Shown: one piece after another, positions 24,493 to 32,243 of the stretch
Layout of the letters: every line of letters starts with the position of its first letter
How positions within the stretch are numbered: position 1 is the first letter of the stretch
NCBI GenBank assembly: GCA_038230275.1
Contig: JBBRNO010000056.1
Coordinates: forward strand, 1-35,971
Length of the DNA: 35,971 nucleotides
Source of the DNA: JANXXV01 sp038230275
GTDB taxonomy: Bacteria > Acidobacteriota > Terriglobia > Bryobacterales > Bryobacteraceae
Reading direction: 5' to 3'
Made by a program: the position numbers and the translations under genes
The notes under the pieces: model-generated
The model's input: only the letters and a program-made list of their open reading frames with translations
Databases searched by the model: none
What the model was told of the DNA's origin: nothing

Positions 24493-25554
24493 TCAGGCGC
24501 TGGGGAATTCCAGCGCATCACCAGCCGCCAACGGAATTACAGCAGCGGAGCCCACGGGTTCCGGTTTCGGCTCCGTCCCCAATTTCAGGGCGAACTGGCG
24601 GCCTGCTCCAATCTGTTTGTTGTAACGGTCGTACGCGCTTACAATCTTCTGCACCAGGCTGTGCCGCACGACGTCCACTTCTTCAAATTGAATGAAGCTG
24701 ATGCCTTCCACGCCGCGCAGCACTTCAGAGGCGTTCAGCAGTCCGCATGTTCTGCCAGGCGGCAGATCCACTTGCGTCAAATCCCCGGTCACTACCATCT
24801 TCGAATTGAATCCCTGCCGGGTGAGAATCATCTTCATCTGTTCGGCAGTGCTGTTCTGCGCTTCGTCCATAATGATGAAGCAGTCATTCAGCGTGCGGCC
24901 GCGCATGAATGCAATCGGCGCCACTTCAATCACAGACCGCTCCAGCAATTTCTCCACTTTTTCCGTCTCGATCATTTCAAACAGCGCATCATACAGCGGG
25001 CGCAGATAGGGATCGATCTTTTCCTGCAGCGTGCCGGGAAGAAATCCGAGCTTTTCGCCTGCCTCTACCGCCGGACGCGTCAGTACAATGCGGCTCACCT
25101 TCTTGTTCAGCAGGGCCGACACAGCCATCGCCACGGCAAGATAGGTTTTGCCCGTTCCAGCCGGTCCAATGCCAAACGTAAGATCGTGCCGTTCAATCGC
25201 ATCGATGTACCGCCGCTGATTGATCGTCTTCGGCGCCAGCGTCTTCTTGCCGAAAGCCCGCTGCCGTCCGCTGACCACCAGATTGCGCAGCGTCACCGAC
25301 GGATCGCTCACCACCACGCGCAAGTAGCTATTCAGGTCGCCGTTGCTAAAGACGTGCCCCTCGCGGGTTAGCGAAGCGTAGTCGGCCAGTATGCTCTCAG
25401 CCCGCAGAACGCTAGAGTCTTCGCCTTCAATCTCAATGGATTCGCTTGTGATACGGGTGCGGACGTTCAGGCCGCCTTCCAAAAGCCGTATGTTCTCATC
25501 CCGAGTTCCAAAAAGGGATTCAATTCCATTCGTCATCTGAACACTAACTTTCAT
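24493..25554 (-). CDS. ybeZ: PhoH-like ATPase (YbeZ)
   Basis: The 353-residue protein has an N-terminal KH-like region (about 1-90) and a PhoH ATPase domain. The Walker A is GIGPAGTGKT (128-137), the Walker B is CFIIMDEAQN (225-234), and the sensor-like VVTGDLTQVDLP follows. I prefer the ATG at 25554; a TTG two codons upstream and an ATG six codons downstream are alternatives, and none has a good ribosome binding site at normal spacing. PhoH/YbeZ proteins are RNA-linked ATPases that act with YbeY. It is the first gene of the six-gene minus-strand run. Confidence 0.94.
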   Translation of the reverse strand: MKVSVQMTNGIESLFGTRDENIRLLEGGLNVRTRITSESIEIEGEDSSVLRAESILADYASLTREGHVFSNGDLNSYLRVVVSDPSVTLRNLVVSGRQRAFGKKTLAPKTINQRRYIDAIERHDLTFGIGPAGTGKTYLAVAMAVSALLNKKVSRIVLTRPAVEAGEKLGFLPGTLQEKIDPYLRPLYDALFEMIETEKVEKLLERSVIEVAPIAFMRGRTLNDCFIIMDEAQNSTAEQMKMILTRQGFNSKMVVTGDLTQVDLPPGRTCGLLNASEVLRGVEGISFIQFEEVDVVRHSLVQKIVSAYDRYNKQIGAGRQFALKLGTEPKPEPVGSAAVIPLAAGDALEFPSA

Positions 25555-25670
25555 TTGCAAAGGAGAGGCTTACCTCCATGGAGAAATCGGGTGGACGTAC
25601 GGAATTGTACCAAGGGAGATGCAAGGGGAGTGCATCCGCCGAAGCGGAAGGAATATATACATCCGCCTTT

Positions 25671-25699
25671 ATTGTATCAGGGAACCAGATTGGCGTTCA
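25671..25699 (-). promoter_or_regulatory. ybeZ: Possible promoter of the phoH-ybeY-corC-era operon
   Basis: On the minus strand TACAAT (25676-25671) lies 17 bp after TGAACG (25699-25694). The -10 is good and the -35 poor. The predicted leader of about 110 nt contains UCCGC-UUCG-GCGGA (25648-25635), a short hairpin with the very stable C(UUCG)G tetraloop. No terminator or riboswitch fold is recognised. Confidence 0.4.
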
Positions 25700-25731
25700 G
25701 GCTGGTAGAGGCGCCCGGCAGGCAAATACTA

Positions 25732-26352
25732 TCAGGCCAATAAGGTCGCCGGACCAAGGCGTCCGTAGTGCCGCCCAAGCCTCTGGCGCAGTTCCAACCT
25801 GGCGCGCAGCAGTCTTGATTTAGCGGCAGCCACTGAGATGCCTAGCCGCTTCGCTACATCCTGCATGGGTAATTCCTGCACATCGCGCAACACGAAAACA
25901 TTCCTCAACAGCGGTGGGATACGGCTGATTTCGTGATTCAGCAGACTTGCCACTTCCCGCTGGCCCAATTCCGCTTCTGGGCCCATGGTCGTGTCCGGAA
26001 GTTCCATGGCGGCGTGCTCTTCCGCGGCGGAAACATCGTCCATGTAGTAGAACCGCGCACGCCTGGTTTGCCGTAGCCGCATTAGGCACTGATTCACTAC
26101 AATCCGCGTCAGCCACGTAGAAAACTTTGAGTCCTGTTGAAATTGGCCGATATGCTCAAATGCTTTCCAGCAGGCATTCTGTACCTCATCTTCCGCATCC
26201 GATTTGTCCCGAAGGATCGAGAGCGCCAGCTTCGAACAGTTGCTCTGATGGCGGACAACCAGCTCGGCAAAGGCGGCATTGTCCCCCGCCTGAGCCATCT
26301 TTACCAGCATTTCGTCGGGGATTCTTTCGGACGGGACTTCTTGGTTTTGCAT
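25732..26352 (-). CDS. ECF-type RNA polymerase sigma factor (RpoE-like)
   Basis: This 206-residue protein has sigma region 2 (about 15-85: NAAFAELVVRHQ, DAEDEVQNACWKAFEHI, FSTWLTRIVVNQCL). An acidic linker follows (about 100-135), and then region 4 (about 145-200: IPPLLRNVFVLRDVQEL, then an HTH in MQDVAKRLGISVAAAKSRLLRARLELR). A GGAGG site seven bases before the ATG supports the start. No anti-sigma gene (zinc-binding HxxxCxxC or a membrane partner) is next to it. It diverges from the XRE-cupin gene across only 38 bp. Confidence 0.93.
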   Translation of the reverse strand: MQNQEVPSERIPDEMLVKMAQAGDNAAFAELVVRHQSNCSKLALSILRDKSDAEDEVQNACWKAFEHIGQFQQDSKFSTWLTRIVVNQCLMRLRQTRRARFYYMDDVSAAEEHAAMELPDTTMGPEAELGQREVASLLNHEISRIPPLLRNVFVLRDVQELPMQDVAKRLGISVAAAKSRLLRARLELRQRLGRHYGRLGPATLLA

Positions 26353-26390
26353 CTTGCTACCTCCGGAAGAGTCTAACTGAGCATCTTCCT

Positions 26391-27107
26391 ATGAACGACA
26401 ATACCAGCAGCGGAACGGCGTTACCAGAGGCTACTGAAATCAGTTTCAGTGACGCACAAATCAACACACCGAATTTAAGTAATGGTAAACTGACTTTAGG
26501 TATGGATGAAAATAGCGAGGCGACCATCCGCCGCCTGCTCTCCTCTTACGGATTGGGCGCAAAGCTCCGTCAACTGCGGATGCGGAAGAAAATCGCGCTG
26601 GTTGACCTGGGCAAACACACCGGCCTCTCCGCCTCCATGCTTTCCCAATTGGAAAACGGAAAGCTGGTCCCTACGCTCCCAACTCTCGCCCGCATTGCAA
26701 TGGTCTTCGATGTCAGCCTCGACTACTTCTTCGGCGACAAGAAGCGCCGCCGTCCCTTCTCAATCGTGCGCGTGGAAGAGCGCATGAAGTTTCCCGATCG
26801 CGCCGGTTCGGCCAAGCCCGGTTTCTTCTTCGAGTGTCTTGCGTTTGCGGCTCAGGACAAAGGATTACAAGCCTATCTGGCTGAATTTCCCAAGCGGTCC
26901 GCTAATGAAGTGGAGGAACATATCCACGATGGATCGGAATTCCTGCACCTGCTGGAGGGCACCATCGTCATTCGCTATCAGGAAGAAGAGCACACCATCA
27001 AGGCCGGAGATAGCGTCTATTTCGACTCCTCTGAGCCGCACTCCTACCGGGGTCTGTCTAAGATTCCAGCGCGTGCCGTGGTAGTTACCGCGCTTCCCCG
27101 CATGTAG
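26391..27107 (+). CDS. XRE-family transcriptional regulator with C-terminal cupin domain
   Basis: The product (238 residues from the ATG at 26391) has a helix-turn-helix of Cro/C1 type (about 58-112: LGAKLRQLRMRKKIALVDLG, SASMLSQLENGK, LARIAMVFDVSLDYFF). A cupin_2 domain follows (about 155-235), with HIHDGSEFLHLLEGT and AGDSVYFDSSEPHSY carrying likely metal or ligand His/Glu residues. Such proteins commonly sense a small molecule and repress nearby genes. The first ~37 residues are low in complexity and encoded by AT-richer DNA. An ATG at 26503 would give a 201-residue protein and a roomier 150-bp intergenic region, so the start is uncertain. Confidence 0.88.
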   Translation: MNDNTSSGTALPEATEISFSDAQINTPNLSNGKLTLGMDENSEATIRRLLSSYGLGAKLRQLRMRKKIALVDLGKHTGLSASMLSQLENGKLVPTLPTLARIAMVFDVSLDYFFGDKKRRRPFSIVRVEERMKFPDRAGSAKPGFFFECLAFAAQDKGLQAYLAEFPKRSANEVEEHIHDGSEFLHLLEGTIVIRYQEEEHTIKAGDSVYFDSSEPHSYRGLSKIPARAVVVTALPRM

Positions 27108-27116
27108 CGCTTTCGC

Positions 27117-28139
27117 CTATTCGGGCATCCTGTCGATAAGTTCGACCTTATGTTGCGCTGCCTCCGACGGATGCGATCCGTAATATTCAGCGTAAGTGTG
27201 GGTAAACTCCGCACCCAGAAAGAAAATCTGTGCCGAGTAGTAGACCCACAACAGCAAAACCACCAGCGATCCGGCGGCGCCGTAGGTCGACAGAAACGCA
27301 GCCTTCCCTAAATAAAGGCCCAGCAGCATTTTCCCCGCGGTGAACAGCAGCGAAGTGATTGCCGACCCCAGAGCAACATCCCCCCACGCGATATAGGTGT
27401 CGGGAAGCACCTTGTATATCAGTGCGAATAAGAGCGTGATCACAAAAAAGGAGATCAGGAAATTGGCCGCTTGCAGAATCCATTCATTAGCCGGCAAATA
27501 GGATTGAAAATACGCTCCAAGCGCCGCCAGCGCGGCGTTGATGGCCAGCGAAACCAGCAATAGGAAACCGATGCCAAGAACCATGGTGAACGCCAGAGTG
27601 CGATCTTTCAAGATCGCCAGCATGCTCTGCAGCGGTCCGCAAGCCTTCTTCGGCGGCACGTTCCAAATCGTATTCAACGCATCGCGCAATTCTGCAATAG
27701 CCGATGATGCACCTACAAACAACGTGAGTACGCCAAGTATCGCGGCAATGCTACCCGCGGCCGGCTTGTGCGCGGCGGTTAGCAGCGACTTCACTGCTTG
27801 CGCACCTTCATAGCCCGCCAATTCCTGAATCTGCCAGACTAACTGGCCTACAGCCGCTTCCCGGCCGAAGGCCCAACCGGCCACTGCGATAACAACCACT
27901 AGCAATGGCGCTAGCGACAGCATGGTGTAAAACGCCAGTGATGCGCCAAGCCGCGGAACGTTGTGTTCCAGAAAGCTATCCCACGTGCCGGTCAGCAGCC
28001 CCCGCAGTTGGCTGAATCGAAGGCTTCTTATGCGCCGCAATTCCGTCGGAATAGATCCACCACCTGGCGGTTCGCCCGTGAGGATCACCCGCGGATTGTC
28101 CACCGGCTGCGCGCCGATTATTTCGCCTTTCTCGCTCAC
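27117..28139 (-). CDS. YihY/BrkB-family membrane protein (UPF0761), copy 1
   Basis: This 340-residue protein has a cytoplasmic N-terminus of about 55 residues and then about six hydrophobic helices. It carries the family sequences NVPRLGASLAFYTMLSLAPLL, GASSAIAELRDALNTIWNVPP and YGAAGSLVVLLLWVYYSAQIFFLGAEFTH. The start is a GTG with a weak ribosome binding site. The family was once called ribonuclease BN, but that assignment was withdrawn; its function is unclear, perhaps envelope-related. It ends nine bases before the end of the convergent XRE-cupin gene. Confidence 0.9.
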   Translation of the reverse strand: MSEKGEIIGAQPVDNPRVILTGEPPGGGSIPTELRRIRSLRFSQLRGLLTGTWDSFLEHNVPRLGASLAFYTMLSLAPLLVVVIAVAGWAFGREAAVGQLVWQIQELAGYEGAQAVKSLLTAAHKPAAGSIAAILGVLTLFVGASSAIAELRDALNTIWNVPPKKACGPLQSMLAILKDRTLAFTMVLGIGFLLLVSLAINAALAALGAYFQSYLPANEWILQAANFLISFFVITLLFALIYKVLPDTYIAWGDVALGSAITSLLFTAGKMLLGLYLGKAAFLSTYGAAGSLVVLLLWVYYSAQIFFLGAEFTHTYAEYYGSHPSEAAQHKVELIDRMPE

Positions 28140-28180
28140 GCCTAAGTCAGACGCTTCCGCCGTCCAGGTGTTTCATCGGC

Positions 28181-30628
28181 CTACTGCACGTATCCAAGGC
28201 TTCGCAGCCGCTGCAGTTCTTCGGCGCTCATCTTGGTGTTCGTGGTTGTCGTAGATAGCGCCGCCGCTACCGCTGTCTTCCGCCGCTCCTCCAGCTTTGG
28301 CGTCAACGTCTTCACCACCTCCGGATTCTGGTCGGCGACATTGGTTCGGTTCAGCGGGTCTTTCTTGTGATCGTAGAGTTCGAACTCCGGCCCGCCGTCG
28401 GGCCGCTTGGAGTTATGAATCAGCTTCCAGCCGTCGTAGACCATCGAGTAGCTTTCGGTGTCGTACGGCCTGGGGCCGCCGGTCTTTGGCGTCAGCGCCT
28501 TTTCAGAGAACGCTGGTTGCAGCGTCCAGCCGTAACGCTCGGCAATCGGTCTCAGCTTCGCCGGATCCGGGCTCCCCGCCTCCTTGGCGGCGGCCATCAG
28601 GGGCAGCAGGCTCTGACCTTGAATGTTCTTGGGCGGCGCCAGATGGCTGAGATCCAGTAGTGTCGGCATGATGTCGATATTCTGCGTAGTCTGGTCGATC
28701 ACAACCCCTGTAGGCAGAAACGCCGGACCGTAGAACATCAGCGGGACGCCGGTCAATTCTCCGTATACCGTCTGCCCATGCCACATGTGGCCGTGTTCCT
28801 GAAATTCTTCGCCGTGGTCGCCAGTTAGCGCGATCACCGTTTTATCCGCCAGGCCCAGACCCTTTAGCCGCTCCACCAGACGCGCCACTTCCGTATCCAG
28901 TCCGCGGATAGACCCGTCGTACAAGTCGATGAATCTCGACATCACTTCTTCCTGATCCACCCCGGACGCGCGCAACTCCGCAAGTGATGGCATCATCCGG
29001 CTCCTATCGCTTGGGTCTTTGATGAACTTCTTCAACTTCTCCAGGTCCTTCATATGCTGCTCGCGCTTACTCTCGTTTGCCCAGAGCGTGTCATACGGCC
29101 GGCGTGGCTCGTATGGCGGATGAGCATCGAAAACATGCAGCACTACAAAAAAATGTTCGTCGCGGTGGTGTTCGAGCCACTCACTCAGCCGGTCGACGTA
29201 CGTCCGCGCCGTCTTCGATCCAGCTTCCGCGATCGAACTGCGCTCGTGAAACTCTTCATAGCCCTTGTGCAGATTGGTGAGTTTTCCATGGAACGGTACT
29301 GAAGAATAGGCTACCGTGGCGTACCCCGCCTCGCGGAAAACTTCGGCCATTGTTGTGGCGGCCAGCGGGAGTTGGTCCTGCATCTCCTTCACGCGGTTTG
29401 TGCTGGAGTATAGCGATGTCATGATCGTCGGAAAGGAGACCTTGGTCCAGGTCGCCTGTGAGACGTTATCGCTGAAACGCGCCCCCTGCGCAGCAAGCTT
29501 CGATAATGTGGGAGCCGTCTCGCGCCCGTAACCATTGAAGTTCAGATGGTCCCTGCGCGTGGTATCGCTGACGACAAGAATTACTCCCTGCGGAACACGT
29601 CCGCTGGATACATCCACACGAGGCTTCTGCTGGCCCACAATCGTAGCGCCATTTCGATTGCGGATAACCGGCCCGCCCCACAGACCGAGCGCGCCATCTT
29701 TCGGTGCCTTGATGGAAAGTGTGAGCTTAACGTCCTTGCCTGCTTGCGCGGCCAAATCGACGGAGGCCTCTTCCCAACGGTCGGCGGTAGTCAGCGTTCG
29801 CTCCATCAGCGGCGATCCGTCCACGGCAACTTGGAACGTAACCGGGCCATCGTCAAGCGTCCCAATGTGCAAGTCGAGCCATGGCTTGGCGGGCAGTTTC
29901 ACTTGCATCTCAATCGATTCCGGCGAACGCGAAATCAGCGATTCGCGGTACACCTCTCCCATCCACTGCCAGCCGATGCCAGATGGAATGCCTGCCAAAT
30001 GTTCGCTTTCCGATATCAGATGCACGGACTCGATCTCAAAGTCCGCACCCTCGGCGTCGCTCGGACGAATCAGCAACTTGCGAACATTTGCCAGCCGCGT
30101 GCTTCCCGCATTGCGCAGCACCACCGTTTGTAAGTTCTCGCCGGCGACGATCGCGGTCGAAAAAGCCCACGGCTGCTTCAGATCCTTCGCTCTTTCCAGA
30201 GTGTCGGGAATGTCGAGTGCCGCCGCTCCTTGCGTGCTCACCATCAGATTCGTACCCTTACTGGCCTTCAGCCGGATCTCGATGGAGTGAACGGAATCCG
30301 ACGCGTCCGTCGCGCCCGTGCGTTCCACGTAGATGATGGGGAAGTCCGTCGTCGTGCGGCCCTTGAGGCGGCCGTCCTTCAGGCTCAACGGGCCCACTCC
30401 GGTTCCAGCCTTCCATCCGCGTATCGTCTTGTCATCCGCGCCTGCGGTGGCGGGCTCGCCAAAGTTCCATAGCCCTGCCGGTTTCGGGCGGCTCTTCCTT
30501 TCCGCGGAACTCTTCACCATGTCTGGCTTGAACCGGTCTACCAGGCGGGTCACACCGGTTCCGGATGATCCACCACACCCACTCAGTGCCACCAGCGTAA
30601 ATGCAGCCGCAACAGTCCTACGAACCAT
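28181..30628 (-). CDS. Sulfatase-fold lipoprotein with atypical (Thr) nucleophile position
   Basis: The 815-residue product has a lipoprotein signal with lipobox LSGC (15-18). About 330 residues of beta-rich, probably carbohydrate- or surface-related sequence follow. The C-terminal alkaline-phosphatase-superfamily domain (about 345-740) has the first metal motif VVSDTTRRDHL near 350, the second metal motif LTGDHGEEFQEHGH near 602 and the NIDIMPTLLDL helix. At the nucleophile position, where sulfatases have C/S-x-P-x-R, it reads TKVSF (near residue 394 in QATWTKVSFPTIMTSLYS). A formylglycine enzyme is therefore unlikely. A Thr nucleophile, as in phosphotransferase relatives, is plausible. An AAAGGA site lies before the ATG. 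It ends in LRSLGYVQ, an ending I recall from related proteins. Confidence 0.85.
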   Translation of the reverse strand: MVRRTVAAAFTLVALSGCGGSSGTGVTRLVDRFKPDMVKSSAERKSRPKPAGLWNFGEPATAGADDKTIRGWKAGTGVGPLSLKDGRLKGRTTTDFPIIYVERTGATDASDSVHSIEIRLKASKGTNLMVSTQGAAALDIPDTLERAKDLKQPWAFSTAIVAGENLQTVVLRNAGSTRLANVRKLLIRPSDAEGADFEIESVHLISESEHLAGIPSGIGWQWMGEVYRESLISRSPESIEMQVKLPAKPWLDLHIGTLDDGPVTFQVAVDGSPLMERTLTTADRWEEASVDLAAQAGKDVKLTLSIKAPKDGALGLWGGPVIRNRNGATIVGQQKPRVDVSSGRVPQGVILVVSDTTRRDHLNFNGYGRETAPTLSKLAAQGARFSDNVSQATWTKVSFPTIMTSLYSSTNRVKEMQDQLPLAATTMAEVFREAGYATVAYSSVPFHGKLTNLHKGYEEFHERSSIAEAGSKTARTYVDRLSEWLEHHRDEHFFVVLHVFDAHPPYEPRRPYDTLWANESKREQHMKDLEKLKKFIKDPSDRSRMMPSLAELRASGVDQEEVMSRFIDLYDGSIRGLDTEVARLVERLKGLGLADKTVIALTGDHGEEFQEHGHMWHGQTVYGELTGVPLMFYGPAFLPTGVVIDQTTQNIDIMPTLLDLSHLAPPKNIQGQSLLPLMAAAKEAGSPDPAKLRPIAERYGWTLQPAFSEKALTPKTGGPRPYDTESYSMVYDGWKLIHNSKRPDGGPEFELYDHKKDPLNRTNVADQNPEVVKTLTPKLEERRKTAVAAALSTTTTNTKMSAEELQRLRSLGYVQ

Positions 30629-30726
30629 AGTCGATTTTCCTTTAGGTATTCGGGCAGACGCCAGTATACTATCTGTCGCCGAAAGCCGCTGAGGAGTTCG
30701 ATAGTGCGTTAAGCAAACTTCGGAGA

Positions 30727-31287
30727 TTACGCCTGCGCTCTATCGGAATCCGCAACAAAACCGATGCGCTTCTTGGAGTGCTCAGGGGGAAGCAGCTTCA
30801 GATTTTCAATGTCCTCGGCCAGCAGATTGATGACCGACGCATGTTGATCTTGACTCAATTCAAGCTTCTCAATCCGAGCCGCCAGGTCCTTGTGACTGGC
30901 GATCAGATCGCGAAGTTTGACGAAGGCGCGCATAATCAGGATGTTCATCTGCACCGCACGCTGGCTCTTCAAAACGGACGAAAGCATAGCCACCCCGAGT
31001 TCAGTGAAAGCGAATGGCAAGTAGCGCGAGCCTCCATATCCCAAACTTGAGGTACCAATTTGGTACCTCAAGACCTCCAGTTCTTCCTTGGTGAGTTGAA
31101 ATAGGAAATCTTCGGGGAACCGTTCGAGATTTCTTCTCACCGCACGGTTAAGAGATTTCGTTTCAATTTGATAGAGTTTTGCAAGGTCAGCGTCCAGCAT
31201 GACCTTCTCTCCGCGGATGAAGCAAATCTGGCTCTCGATTCGCTCCGTGGGCACCATCAACTCCGTATTCGCTTGCTTGCTGGCCAT
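30727..31287 (-). CDS. ORF6N-domain DNA-binding-like protein
   Basis: I start at the ATG at 31287 (MASKQANTELMVP), giving 186 residues; the longer open frame to 31344 reads through a repeat element. The N-terminal ORF6N domain (about 13-105) is clear: ICFIRGEKVMLDADLAKLYQ, ETKSLNRAVRRNLERFPEDF, FQLTKEELEVLR and YLPFAFTELGVAMLSSVLKS. A predicted coiled coil follows (about 110-160). ORF6N is related to KilA-N domains of phages and large DNA viruses and is common on mobile DNA. The gene is less GC-rich than its neighbours and stands alone, which suggests horizontal arrival. Its function is unknown. Confidence 0.85.
   Translation of the reverse strand: MASKQANTELMVPTERIESQICFIRGEKVMLDADLAKLYQIETKSLNRAVRRNLERFPEDFLFQLTKEELEVLRYQIGTSSLGYGGSRYLPFAFTELGVAMLSSVLKSQRAVQMNILIMRAFVKLRDLIASHKDLAARIEKLELSQDQHASVINLLAEDIENLKLLPPEHSKKRIGFVADSDRAQA
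31046..31072. repeat. 12-bp perfect inverted repeat inside the ORF6N gene
   Basis: CTTGAGGTACCA (31046-31057) and TGGTACCTCAAG (31061-31072) are exact inverted copies separated by ATT. On the coding strand this encodes LRYQIGTSS, at a conserved place in the domain. It would form a 12-bp hairpin in mRNA or a near-perfect operator-like palindrome in DNA. Confidence 0.7.
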
Positions 31288-31295
31288 TGAAAATA

Positions 31296-31454
31296 CTAGT
31301 GTACTGTCCGACAAATAACTGGACACAAGAAACGGCTTGCTCACGCGCGCGGCTCAGTCTCGAACTCGTTGCTGCAACAGTAGTTTCCGAGCCGCGACTG
31401 TAAAGGAGCGGTTTCCGGTAGGGTCCACCCAATTCGCGGACACTACCCTAGTGT
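31296..31454. mobile_element. Nested inverted-repeat element, MITE- or IS-relic-like
   Basis: The 200-bp gap between the ORF6N and DUF2520-like genes holds a segment bounded by 7-bp direct repeats CTAGTGT (31296-31302 and 31448-31454). Its ends are related by an imperfect inverted repeat: 31296-31316 against the reverse complement of 31431-31451 matches at 16 of 21 positions, sharing TGTCCG. Inside lie a perfect 8-bp inverted repeat CGCGGCTC (31348-31355) / GAGCCGCG (31389-31396), an inner GTTG/CAAC (31368-31378), and TGTCC/GGACA near the left end (31305-31325). No transposase frame fits within it. A miniature transposable element or an IS scar is the best reading. Confidence 0.4.
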
Positions 31455-31487
31455 TATCGCCAGTCAAATCCTCTCAAGCCGCCGGAA

Positions 31488-32243
31488 TTACGATTCGGAC
31501 TTAGACGACCTTAAATACGCGATCAGGCCCGGATTCGCAAATTCCAGTCCGTCCGTCAGTGCTTTCAATTCGATACCCGGCGCGGCTGCCGCACCCGCAA
31601 CCCCCGCCTTCAAATAGTCGCGCACGGCCTTATCCGCCATCTTCGCCGCGATGCCGTGCGCCTGGTTCAGGGGCACACCTGCCTTGCGCAGGTTCTTAAC
31701 CGACGCCACCAGCACGGAAGTCAACACAGTACTGGCGAAATCTACCCCCACCAGATATTGCGTCTTCCCACCCCGGCGAATCTCAACAACCCGCGCAACG
31801 CCATGTTGCAAAAGCGTGCGCATCTCACGAATCGCTGCGTTGCTTCCTTCGATCACGTAGCGTTGCCCGTCAAACCCGGCGATGGGCTCGAATGACCCAA
31901 CCGCCGCCCCAAGCGCCTCCAGCGGCGCCAGCGTGGAACTGTCAAGCCTGGAGTTACAAAGCAGGGCAACCTTGTGCTTCCAACACACCCCGGCCGCCAG
32001 TTCAGCCACAATCGCCGGTAAATGTTCGTCTGGAACATTGATTAGGATGGCGCGCGAGGTCTCCAGATCCGAATACGCCGCTACCGGCGTGCCACCCCCA
32101 ATTGAGTTCACCGCCCGGCTGGCCCGCTGCAGGGTGCCTGACTTGACCGGACCCAGCCGCTCGGCCAGATTCGGCAGCCGCCCAATGCCGGCGCGGCTAA
32201 TCGGGCCGGCGCACACCAGTGCCAGCGTTAGCGCTTTCGTCAT
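31488..32243 (-). CDS. Rossmann-like / DUF2520 family protein
   Basis: This 251-residue protein starts at the ATG at 32243, which lies inside the end of uvrB (47-bp overlap). The N-terminal half (about 1-125) looks like a Rossmann domain with AILINVPDEHLPAIVAEL as the typical strand-helix element. The usual GxGxxG nucleotide loop is replaced by CAGPISRAGIG. The C-terminal helical half (about 150-250: YLVGVDFASTVLTSVLVASV, AHGIAAKMADKAVRDYL) resembles DUF2520, a relative of ketopantoate-reductase C-terminal domains. The enzymatic reaction is not known. The weak dinucleotide motif lowers confidence in redox activity. Confidence 0.6.
   Translation of the reverse strand: MTKALTLALVCAGPISRAGIGRLPNLAERLGPVKSGTLQRASRAVNSIGGGTPVAAYSDLETSRAILINVPDEHLPAIVAELAAGVCWKHKVALLCNSRLDSSTLAPLEALGAAVGSFEPIAGFDGQRYVIEGSNAAIREMRTLLQHGVARVVEIRRGGKTQYLVGVDFASTVLTSVLVASVKNLRKAGVPLNQAHGIAAKMADKAVRDYLKAGVAGAAAAPGIELKALTDGLEFANPGLIAYLRSSKSES

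Noticed and set aside
26127..26390. Upstream extension of the XRE-cupin frame
   Set aside because: It runs antisense through the start of the sigma factor gene, which has a strong GGAGG site; the extension has no family similarity.
29535..30290. Open frame of 251 codons on the + strand
   Set aside because: It is antisense to the N-terminal half of the sulfatase-fold lipoprotein, whose coding frame has a signal peptide and family motifs.
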